DNA of 64,000 nt from Hydractinia symbiolongicarpus (taxonomy: Eukaryota; Cnidaria; Hydrozoa; Anthoathecata; Hydractiniidae), in assembly GCF_029227915.1 (NCBI RefSeq), contig NC_079884.1, positions 4,342,001 to 4,406,000 on the forward strand, read 5' to 3'. This document shows, in pieces, positions 49,701 through 61,543 of the stretch (positions within the stretch are counted from its first letter, which is position 1; each line of letters opens with the position of its first letter). The position numbers were made by a program, and so were the translations under genes. The notes beneath the pieces are model-generated. The model was not told where the DNA came from and ran no database searches. It saw nothing but the letters and a program-made list of their open reading frames with translations.

Positions 49701-51630
49701 TTATTATTTCACCACTAAAACGCATGAGACTTGTAGTTTTCAAGAATGTTTTCATTTTTGATGAGACGCTGAATAAAAGCAGTTTAATCGCCGGCAAACG
49801 AAAACCCGCGATTTCCCGTAAATCCCGGGCTTGGCCCGTATAGTCAAAAGTATACAAAGAAAGTACCCAGGGAGTAAACTCATTTCCCGAACGATTTTTA
49901 AAATTACTTTTTCACCACTAAAACGCATGAGACTTGTAGTTTTCAAGAATGTTTTCATTTTTGATGAGACGCTGAATAAAAGCAGTTTAATCGCCGGCAA
50001 ACGAAAACCCGCGATTTCCCGTAAATCCCGGGCTTGGCCCGTATAGTCAAAAGTATACAAAGAAAGTACCCAGGGAGTAAACTCATTTCCCGAACGATTT
50101 TTTAAATTACTTTTTTCACCACTAAAACGCATGAGACTGGTAGTTTTCAAAAATGTTTTCATTTTTGATGAGACGCTGAATAAAAGCAGTTTAATCGCCG
50201 GCAAACGAAAACCTGCGATTTCCCTAAATCCCGGACTCGGCCCGTATAGTCAAAAGTATACAAAGAAAGTACCCAGGGAGTAAACTCATTTCCCGAACGA
50301 TTTTTTAAATTACTTTTTCACCACTAAAACGCATGAGACTTGTAGTTTTTAAAAATGTTTTCATTTTTGATAAGACGCTGAATAAAAGAAGTTTAATCGC
50401 CGGCAAACGAAAACCTGCGATTTCCCGTAAATCCTGGACTCGGCCCGTATAGTCAAAAGTATACAAAGAAAGTACCCAGGGAGTAAACTCATTTCCCAAA
50501 CGATTTTTTAAATTATTATTTCACCACTAAAACGCATGAGACTGGTAGTTTTCAAAAATGTTTTCATTTTTGATGAGACGCTGAATAAAAGCAGTTTAAT
50601 CGCCGGCAAACGAAAACCTGCGATTTCCCTAAATCCCGGACTCGGCCCGTATAGTCAAAAGTATACAAAGAAAGTACCCAGGGAGTAAACTCATTTCCCG
50701 AACGATTTTTTAAATTACTTTTTCACCACTAAAACGCATGAGACTTGTAGTTTTTAAAAATGTTTTCATTTTTGATAAGACGCTGAATAAAAGAAGTTTA
50801 ATCGCCGGCAAACGAAAACCTGCGATTTCCCGTAAATCCTGGACTCGGCCCGTATAGTCAAAAGTATACAAAGAAAGTACCCAGGGAGTAAACTCATTTC
50901 CCAAACGATTTTTTAAATTATTATTTCACCACTAAAACGCATGAGACTTGTAGTTTTCAAGAATGTTTTCATTTTTGATGAGACGCTGAATAAAAGCAGT
51001 TTAATCGCCGGCAAACGAAAACCCGCGATTTCCCGTAAATCCCGGGCTTGGCCCGTATAGTCAAAAGTATACAAAGAAAGTACCCAGGGAGTAAACTCAT
51101 TTCCCGAACGATTTTTTAAATTACTTTTTCACCACTAAAACGCATGAGACTTGTAGTTTTCAAAAATGTTTTCATTTTTGATGAGACGCTGAATAAAAGC
51201 AGTTTAATCGCCGGCAAACGAAAACCTGCGATTTCCCTAAATCCCGGACTCGGCCCGTATAGTCAAAAGTATACAAAGAAAGTACCCAGGGAGTAAACTC
51301 ATTTCCAGAACGATTTTTTAAATTACTTTTTCACCACTAAAACGCATGAGACTTGTAGTTTTTAAAAATGTTTTCATTTTTGATGAGACGCTGAATAAAA
51401 GAAGTTTAATCGCCGGCAAACGAAAACCTGCGATTTCCCGTAAATCCTGGACTCGGCCCGTATAGTCAAAAGTATACAAAGAAAGTACCCAGGGAGTAAA
51501 CTCATTTCCCAAACGATTTTTTAAATTATTATTTCACCACTAAAACGCATAAGACCTGTAGTTTTTAAAAATGTTTTCATTTTTGATAAGACGCTGAATA
51601 AAAGAAGTTTAATCGTCGGCAAACGAAAAC
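46750..51630 (+). repeat. Block F: satellite with short 4-mer and 2-mer duplications
   Basis: About 24 copies. Besides the exact 808-bp duplication at its start, two-monomer repeats are seen: ACCCAGGAAGTAA with GCATGAAACTTG near 48,447 and 48,852, and GACTGGTAGTTTTC near 50,135 and 50,539. Type CTAAATCCCGG and CCTGGACTCGG monomers alternate here. No gene is present; a 150-codon minus-strand open frame at 49,752-50,204 is discussed under rejected items. Confidence 0.85.
46753..48368 (+). repeat. Tandem 4-monomer duplication (808 bp x 2)
   Basis: The units 46,753-47,560 and 47,561-48,368 share CGCTGGCAAACG, ACAAATAAAGTACCC, a B-type monomer, the shortened ACGAAATCCGCG box, AATACTGGCTTGG with CCCGAATATTC, and ACCCAGGGATTAA with TTCCTAAACG. 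The last two are private to this area (a further ACCCTGGGATTAA copy follows near 48,648). Confidence 0.85.
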
Positions 51631-54600
51631 CCGCGATTTCCCGTAAATCCCGGCTTGGCCCGTATATTCAAAAGTATACAAAGAAAGTACCCAGGAAGTA
51701 AACTCATTTACCAATCGATTTTTTAAATTATTATTTCACCACTAAAACGCATGAGACTTGTAGTTTTCAAGAATGTTTTCATTTTTGATGAGACGCTGAA
51801 TAAAAGCAGTTTAATCGCCGGCAAACGAAAACCCGCGATTTCCCGTAAATCCCGGGCTTGGCACGTATAGTCGAATGTATACAAAAGAAAGTACCCTGTG
51901 AGTAAACTCATTTCCAGAACGATTTTTTAAATTACTTTTTCACCACTAAGACGCATAAGACTTGTAGTTTTTAAAAATGTTTTCATTTTTCATGAGACGC
52001 TGAATAAAAGAAGTTTAATCGCCGGCAAACGAAAACCCGCCATTTCCCGTAAACCCCGGACTCGGCCCGCATAGTCAAAAGTATACAAAGAAAGTACCCA
52101 GGGAGTAAACTCATTTCCCGAACGATGTTTTAAATTATTTTTTCAGCACTAAAACGCATGAGACTTGTAGTTTTTAAAAATGTTTTCATTTTTGATGAGA
52201 CGGTGAATAAAAGAAGTTTAATCGCCGGCAAACGAAAACCTGCGATTTCCCGTAAATCCTGGACTCGGCCCGTATAGTCAAAAGTATACAAAGAAAGTAC
52301 CCAGGGAGTAAACTCATTTCCCAAACGATTTTTTAAATTATTATTTCACCACTAAAACTCATGAGACTTGTAGTTTTCAAGAATGTTTTCATTTTTGATG
52401 AGACGCTGAATAAAAGCAGTTTAATCGCCGGCAAACGAAAACCTGCGATTTCCCGTAAATCCTGGACTCGGCCCGTATAGTCAAAAGTATACAAAGAAAG
52501 TACCCAGGGAGTAAACTCATTTCCCAAACAATTTTTTAAATTATTATTTCACCACTAAAACTCATGAGACTTGTAGTTTTCAAGAATGTTTTTATTTTTG
52601 ATGAGACGCTGAATAAAAGCAGTTTAATCGCCGGCAAACGAAAACCTGCGATTTCCCGTAAATCCCGGACTCGGCCCGTATAGTCAAAAGTATACAAAGA
52701 AAGTACCCAGGGAGTAAACTCATTTCCAGAACGATTTTTTAAATTACTTTTTCACCACTAAGACGCATAAGACTTGTAGTTTTTAAAAATGTTTTCATTT
52801 TTGATGAGACGCTGAATAAAAGCAGTTTAATCGCCGGCAAACGAAAACCTGCGATTTCCCGTAAATCCCGGACTCGGCCCGTATAGTCAAAAGTATACAA
52901 AGAAAGTACCCAGGGAGTAAACTCATTTCCAGAACGATTTTTTAAATTATTTTTTCACCACTAAAACGCATAACACTTGTAGTTTTTAAAAATGTTTTCA
53001 TTTTTGATGAGACGCTGAATAAAAGAAGTTTAATCGCCGGCAAACGAAAACCCGCGATTTCCCGTAAATCCCGGGCTTGGCCCGTATAGTCAAAAGTATA
53101 CAAAGAAAGTACCCAGGGAGGAAACTCATTTCCCGAACGATTTCTTAAATTATTATTTCACCACTAAAACGCATGAGACCTGTAGTTTTTAAAAATGTTT
53201 TCATTTTTGATGAGACGCTGAATAAAAGACGTTTAATCGTGGGCAAACGAAAACCCGCGATTTCCCGTAAATCCCGGCTTGGCCCGTATATTCAAAAGTA
53301 TACAAAGAAAGTACCCAGGAAGTAAACTCATTTCCCAAACGATTTTTTAAATTATTATTTCACCACTAAAACGCATGAGACTTGTAGTTTTCAAGAATGT
53401 TTTCATTTTTGATGAGACGCTGAATAAAAGCAGTTTAATCGCCGGCAAACGAAAACCCGCGATTTCCCGTAAATCCCGGGCTTGGCACGTATAGTCGAAT
53501 GTATACAAAGAAAGTACCCTGTGAGTAAACTCATTTCCAGAACGATTTTTTAAATTACTTTTTCACCACTAAGACGCATAAGACTTGTAATTTTTAAAAA
53601 TGTTTTCATTTTTGATGAGACGCTGAATAAAAGAAGTTTAATCGCCGGCAAACGAAAACCCGCCATTTCCCGTAAACCCCGGACTCGGCCCGCATAGTCA
53701 AAAGTATACAAAGAAAGTACCCAGGGAGTAAACTCATTTCCCGAACGATTTTTTAAATTATTTTTTCAGCACTAAAACGCATGAGACTTGTAGTTTTTAA
53801 AAATGTTTTCATTTTTGATGAGACGGTGAATAAAAGAAGTTTAATCGCCGGCAAACGAAAACCTGCGATTTCCCGTAAATCCTGGACTCGGCCCGTATAG
53901 TCAAAAGTATACAAAGAAAGTACCCAGGGAGTAAACTCATTTCCCAAACGATTTTTTAAATTATTATTTCACCACTAAAACTCATGAGACTTGTAGTTTT
54001 CAAGAATGTTTTCATTTTTGATGAGACGCTGAATAAAAGCAGTTTAATCGCCGGCAAACGAAAACCTGCGATTTCCCGTAAATCCTGGACTCGGCCCGTA
54101 TAGTCAAAAGTATACAAAGAAAGTACCCAGGGAGTAAACTCATTTCCCAAACAATTTTTTAAATTATTATTTCACCACTAAAACTCATGAGACTTGTAGT
54201 TTTCAAGAATGTTTTTATTTTTGATGAGACGCTGAATAAAAGCAGTTTAATCGCCGGCAAACGAAAACCTGCGATTTCCCGTAAATCCCGGACTCGGCCC
54301 GTATAGTCAAAAGTATACAAAGAAAGTACCCAGGGAGTAAACTCATTTCCAGAACGATTTTTTAAATTACTTTTTCACCACTAAGACGCATAAGACTTGT
54401 AGTTTTTAAAAATGTTTTCATTTTTGATGAGACGCTGAATAAAAGCAGTTTAATCGCCGGCAAACGAAAACCTGCGATTTCCCGTAAATCCCGGACTCGG
54501 CCCGTATAGTCAAAAGTATACAAAGAAAGTACCCAGGGAGTAAACTCATTTCCAGAACGATTTTTTAAATTATTTTTTCACCACTAAAACGCATAACACT

Positions 54601-55700
54601 TGTAGTTTTTAAAAATGTTTTCATTTTTGATGAGACGCTGAATAAAAGAAGTTTAATCGCCGGCAAACGAAAACCCGCGATTTCCCGTAAATCCCGGGCT
54701 TGGCCCGTATAGTCAAAAGTATACAAAGAAAGTACCCAGGGAGGAAACTCATTTCCCGAACGATTTCTTAAATTATTATTTCACCACTAAAACGCATGAG
54801 ACCTGTAGTTTTTAAAAATGTTTTCATTTTTGATGAGACGCTGAATAAAAGAAGTTTAATCGTGGGCAAACGAAAACCCGCGATTTCCCGTAAATCCCGG
54901 CTTGGCCCGTATATTCAAAAGTATACAAAGAAAGTACCCAGGAAGTAAACTCATTTCCCAAACGATTTTTTAAATTATTATTTCACCACTAAAACGCATG
55001 AGACTTGTAGTTTTCAAGAATGTTTTCATTTTTGATGAGACGCTGAATAAAAGCAGTTTAATCGCCGGCAAACGAAAACCCGCGATTTCCCGTAAATCCC
55101 GGGCTTGGCACGTATAGTCGAATGTATACAAAGAAAGTACCCTGTGAGTAAACTCATTTCCAGAACGATTTTTTAAATTACTTTTTCACCACTAAGACGC
55201 ATAAGACTTGTAATTTTTAAAAATGTTTTCATTTTTGATGAGACGCTGAATAAAAGAAGTTTAATCGCCGGCAAACGAAAACCCGCCATTTCCCGTAAAC
55301 CCCGGACTCGGCCCGCATAGTCAAAAGTATACAAAGAAAGTACCCAGGGAGTAAACTCATTTCCCGAACGATTTTTTAAATTATTTTTTCAGCACTAAAA
55401 CGCATGAGACTTGTAGTTTTTAAAAATGTTTTCATTTTTGATGAGACAGTGAATAAAAGAAGTTTAATCGCCGGCAAACGAAAACCTGCGATTTCCCGTA
55501 AATCCTGGACTCGGCCCGTATAGTCAAAAGTATACAAAGAGAGTACCCAGGGAGTAAACTCATTTCCCAAACGATTTTTTAAATTATTATTTCACCACTA
55601 AAACTCATGAGACTTGTAGTTTTCAAGAATGTTTTCATTTTTGATGAGACGCTGAATAAAAGCAGTTTAATCGCCGGCAAACGAAAACCTGCGATTTCCC
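51630..55700 (+). repeat. Tandem 8-monomer repeat (1,623 bp, about 2.5 units)
   Basis: The CAGCACTAAAACG/GACGGTGAAT monomer lies at 52,130, 53,753 and 55,376, exactly 1,623 bp apart; ATCGTGGGC at about 53,238 recurs at 54,861 and AGGGAGGAAACTC at about 53,116 recurs at 54,739. The third unit matches only to about 55,700, where CCTGGACTCGG becomes CCCGGACTCGG. Confidence 0.85.
51720..52821 (+). repeat. Segmental copy, arm 1 (27-monomer offset; partner 57,197-58,298)
   Basis: Matches 57,197-58,298 at 5,477 bp. Shared private changes are ATACAAAAGAAAGTACC, TTTTTCATGAGACG, GAACGATGTTTTAAA, TTCCCAAACAATTTT and AATGTTTTTATTTTTG. The arms part where AAAGCAGTTTAATC in this one becomes AAAGAAGTTTAATC in the other. 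Confidence 0.75.
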
Positions 55701-57283
55701 GTAAATCCCGGACTCGGCCCGTATAGTCAAAAGTATACAAAGAAAGTACCCAGGGAGTAAACTCATTTCCCAAACGATTTTTAAATTATTATTTCACCAC
55801 TAAAACGCATGAGACTTGTAGTTTTCAAGAATGTTTTCATTTTTGATGAGACGCTGAATAAAAGCAGTTTAATTGCCGGCAAACGAAAACCCGCGATTTC
55901 CCGTAAATCCCGGGCTTGGCACGTATAGTCGAATGTATACAAAGAAAGTACCCTGTGAGTAAACTCATTTCCAGAACGATTTTTTAAATTACTTTTTCAC
56001 CACTAAGACGCATAAGACTTGTAATTTTTAAAAATGTTTTCATTTTTGATGAGACGCTGAATAAAAGAAGTTTAATCGCCGGCAAACGAAAACCCGCCAT
56101 TTCCCGTAAACCCCGGACTCGGCCCGCATAGTCAAAAGTATACAAAGAAAGTACCCAGGGAGTAAACTCATTTCCCGAACGATTTTTTAAATTATTTTTT
56201 CAGCACTAAAACGCATGAGACTTGTAGTTTTTAAAAATGTTTTCATTTTTGATGAGACAGTGAATAAAAGAAGTTTAATCGCCGGCAAACGAAAACCTGC
56301 GATTTCCCGTAAATCCTGGACTCGGCCCGTATAGTCAAAAGTATACAAAGAGAGTACCCAGGGAGTAAACTCATTTCCCAAACGATTTTTTAAATTATTA
56401 TTTCACCACTAAAACTCATGAGACTTGTAGTTTTCAAGAATGTTTTCATTTTTGATGAGACGCTGAATAAAAGCAGTTTAATCGCCGGCAAACGAAAACC
56501 TGCGATTTCCCGTAAATCCCGGACTCGGCCCGTATAGTCAAAAGTATACAAAGAAAGTACCCAGGGAGTAAACTCATTTCCCAAACGATTTTTAAATTAT
56601 TATTTCACCACTAAAACGCATGAGACTTGTAGTTTTCAAGAATGTTTTCATTTTTGATGAGACGCTGAATAAAAGCAGTTTAATTGCCGGCAAACGAAAA
56701 CCCGCGATTTCCCGTAAATCCCGGGCTTGGCACGTATAGTCGAATGTATACAAAGAAAGTACCCTGTGAGTAAACTCATTTCCAGAACGATTTTTTAAAT
56801 TACTTTTTCACCACTAAGACGCATAAGACTTGTAGTTTTTAAAAATGTTTTCATTTTTGATGAGACGCTGAATAAAAGAAGTTTAATCGCCGGCAAACGA
56901 AAACCCGCCATTTCCCGTAAACCCCGGACTCGGCCCGCATAGTCAAAAGTATACAAAAAAGTACCCAGGGAGTAAACTCATTTCCCGAACGATTTTTTAA
57001 ATTATTTTTTCAGCACTAAAACGCATGAGACTTGTAGTTTTTAAAAATGTTTTCATTTTTGATGAGACGGTGAATAAAAGAAGTTTAATCGCCGGCAAAC
57101 GAAAACCTGCGATTTCCCGTAAATCCTGGACTCGGCCCGTATAGTCAAAAGTATACAAAGAAAGTACCCAGGGAGTAAACTCATTTCCAGAACGATTTTT
57201 TAAATTATTTTTTCACCACTTAAACGCATAAGACTTGTAGTTTTTAGAAATGTTTTCATTTTTGATGAGACGCTGAATAAAAG
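54150..57283 (+). repeat. Segmental copy, arm 1 (partner 58,613-61,543)
   Basis: Most of it matches at an offset of 4,260 bp (21 monomers): GCATAACACTTG at 54,591 and 58,851, ATACAAAAAAGTACCC at 56,951 and 61,211, TTTCACCACTTAAACGC at 57,211 and 61,471. At the left end the offset is 4,463 bp (22 monomers), so one monomer near 54,360-54,570 is absent from the partner. The right limit is where AAAGCAGTTT here becomes AAAGAAGTTT there. Confidence 0.8.
55070..56830 (+). repeat. Tandem 4-monomer duplication (811 bp)
   Basis: Markers 811 bp apart include the GACAGTGAAT monomer (55,376 and 56,187), the one-base-short tract AACGATTTTTAAATTATTA (55,773 and 56,584), and AATTGCCGGC (55,871 and 56,682). 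The second unit departs where TGTAATTTTTAAA becomes TGTAGTTTTTAAA. Confidence 0.8.
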
Positions 57284-58612
57284 CAGTTTAATCGCCGGCA
57301 AACGAAAACCCGCGATTTCCCGTAAATCCCGGGCTTGGCACGTATAGTCGAATGTATACAAAAGAAAGTACCCTGTGAGTAAACTCATTTCCAGAACGAT
57401 TTTTTAAATTACTTTTTCACCACTAAGACGCATAAGACTTGTAGTTTTTAAAAATGTTTTCATTTTTCATGAGACGCTGAATAAAAGAAGTTTAATCGCC
57501 GGCAAACGAAAACCCGCCATTTCCCGTAAACCCCGGACTCGGCCCGCATAGTCAAAAGTATACAAAGAAAGTACCCAGGGAGTAAACTCATTTCCCGAAC
57601 GATGTTTTAAATTATTTTTTCAGCACTAAAACGCATGAGACTTGTAGTTTTTAAAAATGTTTTCATTTTTGATGAGACGGTGAATAAAAGAAGTTTAATC
57701 GCCGGCAAACGAAAACCTGCGATTTCCCGTAAATCCTGGACTCGGCCCGTATAGTCAAAAGTATACAAAGAAAGTACCCAGGGAGTAAACTCATTTCCCA
57801 AACGATTTTTTAAATTATTATTTCACCACTAAAACTCATGAGACTTGTAGTTTTCAAGAATGTTTTCATTTTTGATGAGACGCTGAATAAAAGCAGTTTA
57901 ATCGCCGGCAAACGAAAACCTGCGATTTCCCGTAAATCCTGGACTCGGCCCGTATAGTCAAAAGTATACAAAGAAAGTACCCAGGGAGTAAACTCATTTC
58001 CCAAACAATTTTTTAAATTATTATTTCACCACTAAAACTCATGAGACTTGTAGTTTTCAAGAATGTTTTTATTTTTGATGAGACGCTGAATAAAAGCAGT
58101 TTAATCGCCGGCAAACGAAAACCTGCGATTTCCCGTAAATCCCGGACTCGGCCCGTATAGTCAAAAGTATACAAAGAAAGTACCCAGGGAGTAAACTCAT
58201 TTCCAGAACGATTTTTTAAATTACTTTTTCACCACTAAGACGCATAAGACTTGTAGTTTTTAAAAATGTTTTCATTTTTGATGAGACGCTGAATAAAAGA
58301 AGTTTAATCGCCGGCAAACAAAAACCCGCCATTTCCCGTAAACCCCGGACTCGGCCCGCATAGTCAAAAGTATACAAAGAAAGTACCCAGGGAGTAAACT
58401 CATTTCCCGAACGATTTTTTAAATTATTTTTTCAGCACTAAAACGCATGAGACTTGTAGTTTTTAAAAATGTTTTCATTTTTGATGAGACGGTGAATAAA
58501 AGAAGTTTAATCGCCGGCAAACGAAAACCTGCGATTTCCCGTAAATCCTGGACTCGGCCCGTATAGTCAAAAGTAAACAAAGAAAGTACCCAGGGAGTAA
58601 ACTCATTTCCCA

Positions 58613-61543
58613 AACGATTTTTTAAATTATTATTTCACCACTAAAACTCATGAGACTTGTAGTTTTCAAGAATGTTTTTATTTTTGATGAGACGCTGAAT
58701 AAAAGCAGTTTAATCGCCGGCAAACGAAAACCTGCGATTTCCCGTAAATCCCGGACTCGGCCCGTATAGTCAAAAGTATACAAAGAAAGTACCCAGGGAG
58801 TAAACTCATTTCCAGAACGATTTTTTAAATTATTTTTTCACCACTAAAACGCATAACACTTGTAGTTTTTAAAAATGTTTTCATTTTTGATGAGACGCTG
58901 AATAAAAGAAGTTTAATCGCCGGCAAACGAAAACCCGCGATTTCCCGTAAATCCCGGGCTTGGCCCGTATAGTCAAAAGTATACAAAGAAAGTACCCAGG
59001 GAGGAAACTCATTTCCCGAACGATTTCTTAAATTATTATTTCACCACTAAAACGCATGAGACCTGTAGTTTTTAAAAATGTTTTCATTTTTGATGAGACG
59101 CTGAATAAAAGAAGTTTAATCGTGGGCAAACGAAAACCCGCGATTTCCCGTAAATCCCGGCTTGGCCCGTATATTCAAAAGTATACAAAGAAAGTACCCA
59201 GGAAGTAAACTCATTTCCCAAACGATTTTTTAAATTATTATTTCACCACTAAAACGCATGAGACTTGTAGTTTTCAAGAATGTTTTCATTTTTGATGAGA
59301 CGCTGAATAAAAGCAGTTTAATCGCCGGCAAACGAAAACCCGCGATTTCCCGTAAATCCCGGGCTTGGCACGTATAGTCGAATGTATACAAAGAAAGTAC
59401 CCTGTGAGTAAACTCATTTCCAGAACGATTTTTTAAATTACTTTTTCACCACTAAGACGCATAAGACTTGTAATTTTTAAAAATGTTTTCATTTTTGATG
59501 AGACGCTGAATAAAAGAAGTTTAATCGCCGGCAAACGAAAACCCGCCATTTCCCGTAAACCCCGGACTCGGCCCGCATAGTCAAAAGTATACAAAGAAAG
59601 TACCCAGGGAGTAAACTCATTTCCCGAACGATTTTTTAAATTATTTTTTCAGCACTAAAACGCATGAGACTTGTAGTTTTTAAAAATGTTTTCATTTTTG
59701 ATGAGACAGTGAATAAAAGAAGTTTAATCGCCGGCAAACGAAAACCTGCGATTTCCCGTAAATCCTGGACTCGGCCCGTATAGTCAAAAGTATACAAAGA
59801 GAGTACCCAGGGAGTAAACTCATTTCCCAAACGATTTTTTAAATTATTATTTCACCACTAAAACTCATGAGACTTGTAGTTTTCAAGAATGTTTTCATTT
59901 TTGATGAGACGCTGAATAAAAGCAGTTTAATCGCCGGCAAACGAAAACCTGCGATTTCCCGTAAATCCCGGACTCGGCCCGTATAGTCAAAAGTATACAA
60001 AGAAAGTACCCAGGGAGTAAACTCATTTCCCAAACGATTTTTAAATTATTATTTCACCACTAAAACGCATGAGACTTGTAGTTTTCAAGAATGTTTTCAT
60101 TTTTGATGAGACGCTGAATAAAAGCAGTTTAATTGCCGGCAAACGAAAACCCGCGATTTCCCGTAAATCCCGGGCTTGGCACGTATAGTCGAATGTATAC
60201 AAAGAAAGTACCCTGTGAGTAAACTCATTTCCAGAACGATTTTTTAAATTACTTTTTCACCACTAAGACGCATAAGACTTGTAATTTTTAAAAATGTTTT
60301 CATTTTTGATGAGACGCTGAATAAAAGAAGTTTAATCGCCGGCAAACGAAAACCCGCCATTTCCCGTAAACCCCGGACTCGGCCCGCATAGTCAAAAGTA
60401 TACAAAGAAAGTACCCAGGGAGTAAACTCATTTCCCGAACGATTTTTTAAATTATTTTTTCAGCACTAAAACGCATGAGACTTGTAGTTTTTAAAAATGT
60501 TTTCATTTTTGATGAGACAGTGAATAAAAGAAGTTTAATCGCCGGCAAACGAAAACCTGCGATTTCCCGTAAATCCTGGACTCGGCCCGTATAGTCAAAA
60601 GTATACAAAGAGAGTACCCAGGGAGTAAACTCATTTCCCAAACGATTTTTTAAATTATTATTTCACCACTAAAACTCATGAGACTTGTAGTTTTCAAGAA
60701 TGTTTTCATTTTTGATGAGACGCTGAATAAAAGCAGTTTAATCGCCGGCAAACGAAAACCTGCGATTTCCCGTAAATCCCGGACTCGGCCCGTATAGTCA
60801 AAAGTATACAAAGAAAGTACCCAGGGAGTAAACTCATTTCCCAAACGATTTTTAAATTATTATTTCACCACTAAAACGCATGAGACTTGTAGTTTTCAAG
60901 AATGTTTTCATTTTTGATGAGACGCTGAATAAAAGCAGTTTAATTGCCGGCAAACGAAAACCCGCGATTTCCCGTAAATCCCGGGCTTGGCACGTATAGT
61001 CGAATGTATACAAAGAAAGTACCCTGTGAGTAAACTCATTTCCAGAACGATTTTTTAAATTACTTTTTCACCACTAAGACGCATAAGACTTGTAGTTTTT
61101 AAAAATGTTTTCATTTTTGATGAGACGCTGAATAAAAGAAGTTTAATCGCCGGCAAACGAAAACCCGCCATTTCCCGTAAACCCCGGACTCGGCCCGCAT
61201 AGTCAAAAGTATACAAAAAAGTACCCAGGGAGTAAACTCATTTCCCGAACGATTTTTTAAATTATTTTTTCAGCACTAAAACGCATGAGACTTGTAGTTT
61301 TTAAAAATGTTTTCATTTTTGATGAGACGGTGAATAAAAGAAGTTTAATCGCCGGCAAACGAAAACCTGCGATTTCCCGTAAATCCTGGACTCGGCCCGT
61401 ATAGTCAAAAGTATACAAAGAAAGTACCCAGGGAGTAAACTCATTTCCAGAACGATTTTTTAAATTATTTTTTCACCACTTAAACGCATAAGACTTGTAG
61501 TTTTTAGAAATGTTTTCATTTTTGATGAGACGCTGAATAAAAG
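58613..61543 (+). repeat. Segmental copy, arm 2 (partner 54,150-57,283)
   Basis: Carries the same internal 811-bp duplication as arm 1 (59,636 and 60,447), which shows that the 4-mer duplication came first and was then copied inside the larger segment. It lacks the CACTAAGACG monomer found at about 54,360-54,570 in arm 1. Confidence 0.8.

Larger units (their letters stand above)
51630..61543 (+). repeat. Block G: satellite built from 8-mer, 4-mer and larger segmental copies
   Basis: About 49 copies from a small set of types: CAGCACTAAAACG with GACGGTGAAT or GACAGTGAAT; CTAAAACTCATGAG; CACTAAGACGCATAAG; GCATAACACTTG; ATCGTGGGC; and CGCATAGTC joints. Their order repeats at 1,623, 811, 4,260 and 5,477 bp. 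This is the most homogenised part of the window. No gene is seen. Confidence 0.85.

Noticed and set aside
49831-50046. 71-codon open frame on the plus strand
   Set aside because: It lies within satellite monomers, exists only because of local indels, and overlaps the minus-strand frame; no independent coding evidence.
49752-50204. 150-codon open frame on the minus strand, the longest of dozens of 60-150-codon minus-strand frames in the window
   Set aside because: Each is the same monomer read again. The unit length is not a multiple of three, most frames open at TTG rather than ATG, they end in the T/A-rich tract, and replacements between copies are freely non-synonymous. Longer frames arise only where 1-bp indels join two or more monomers. 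No known domain is recognisable.
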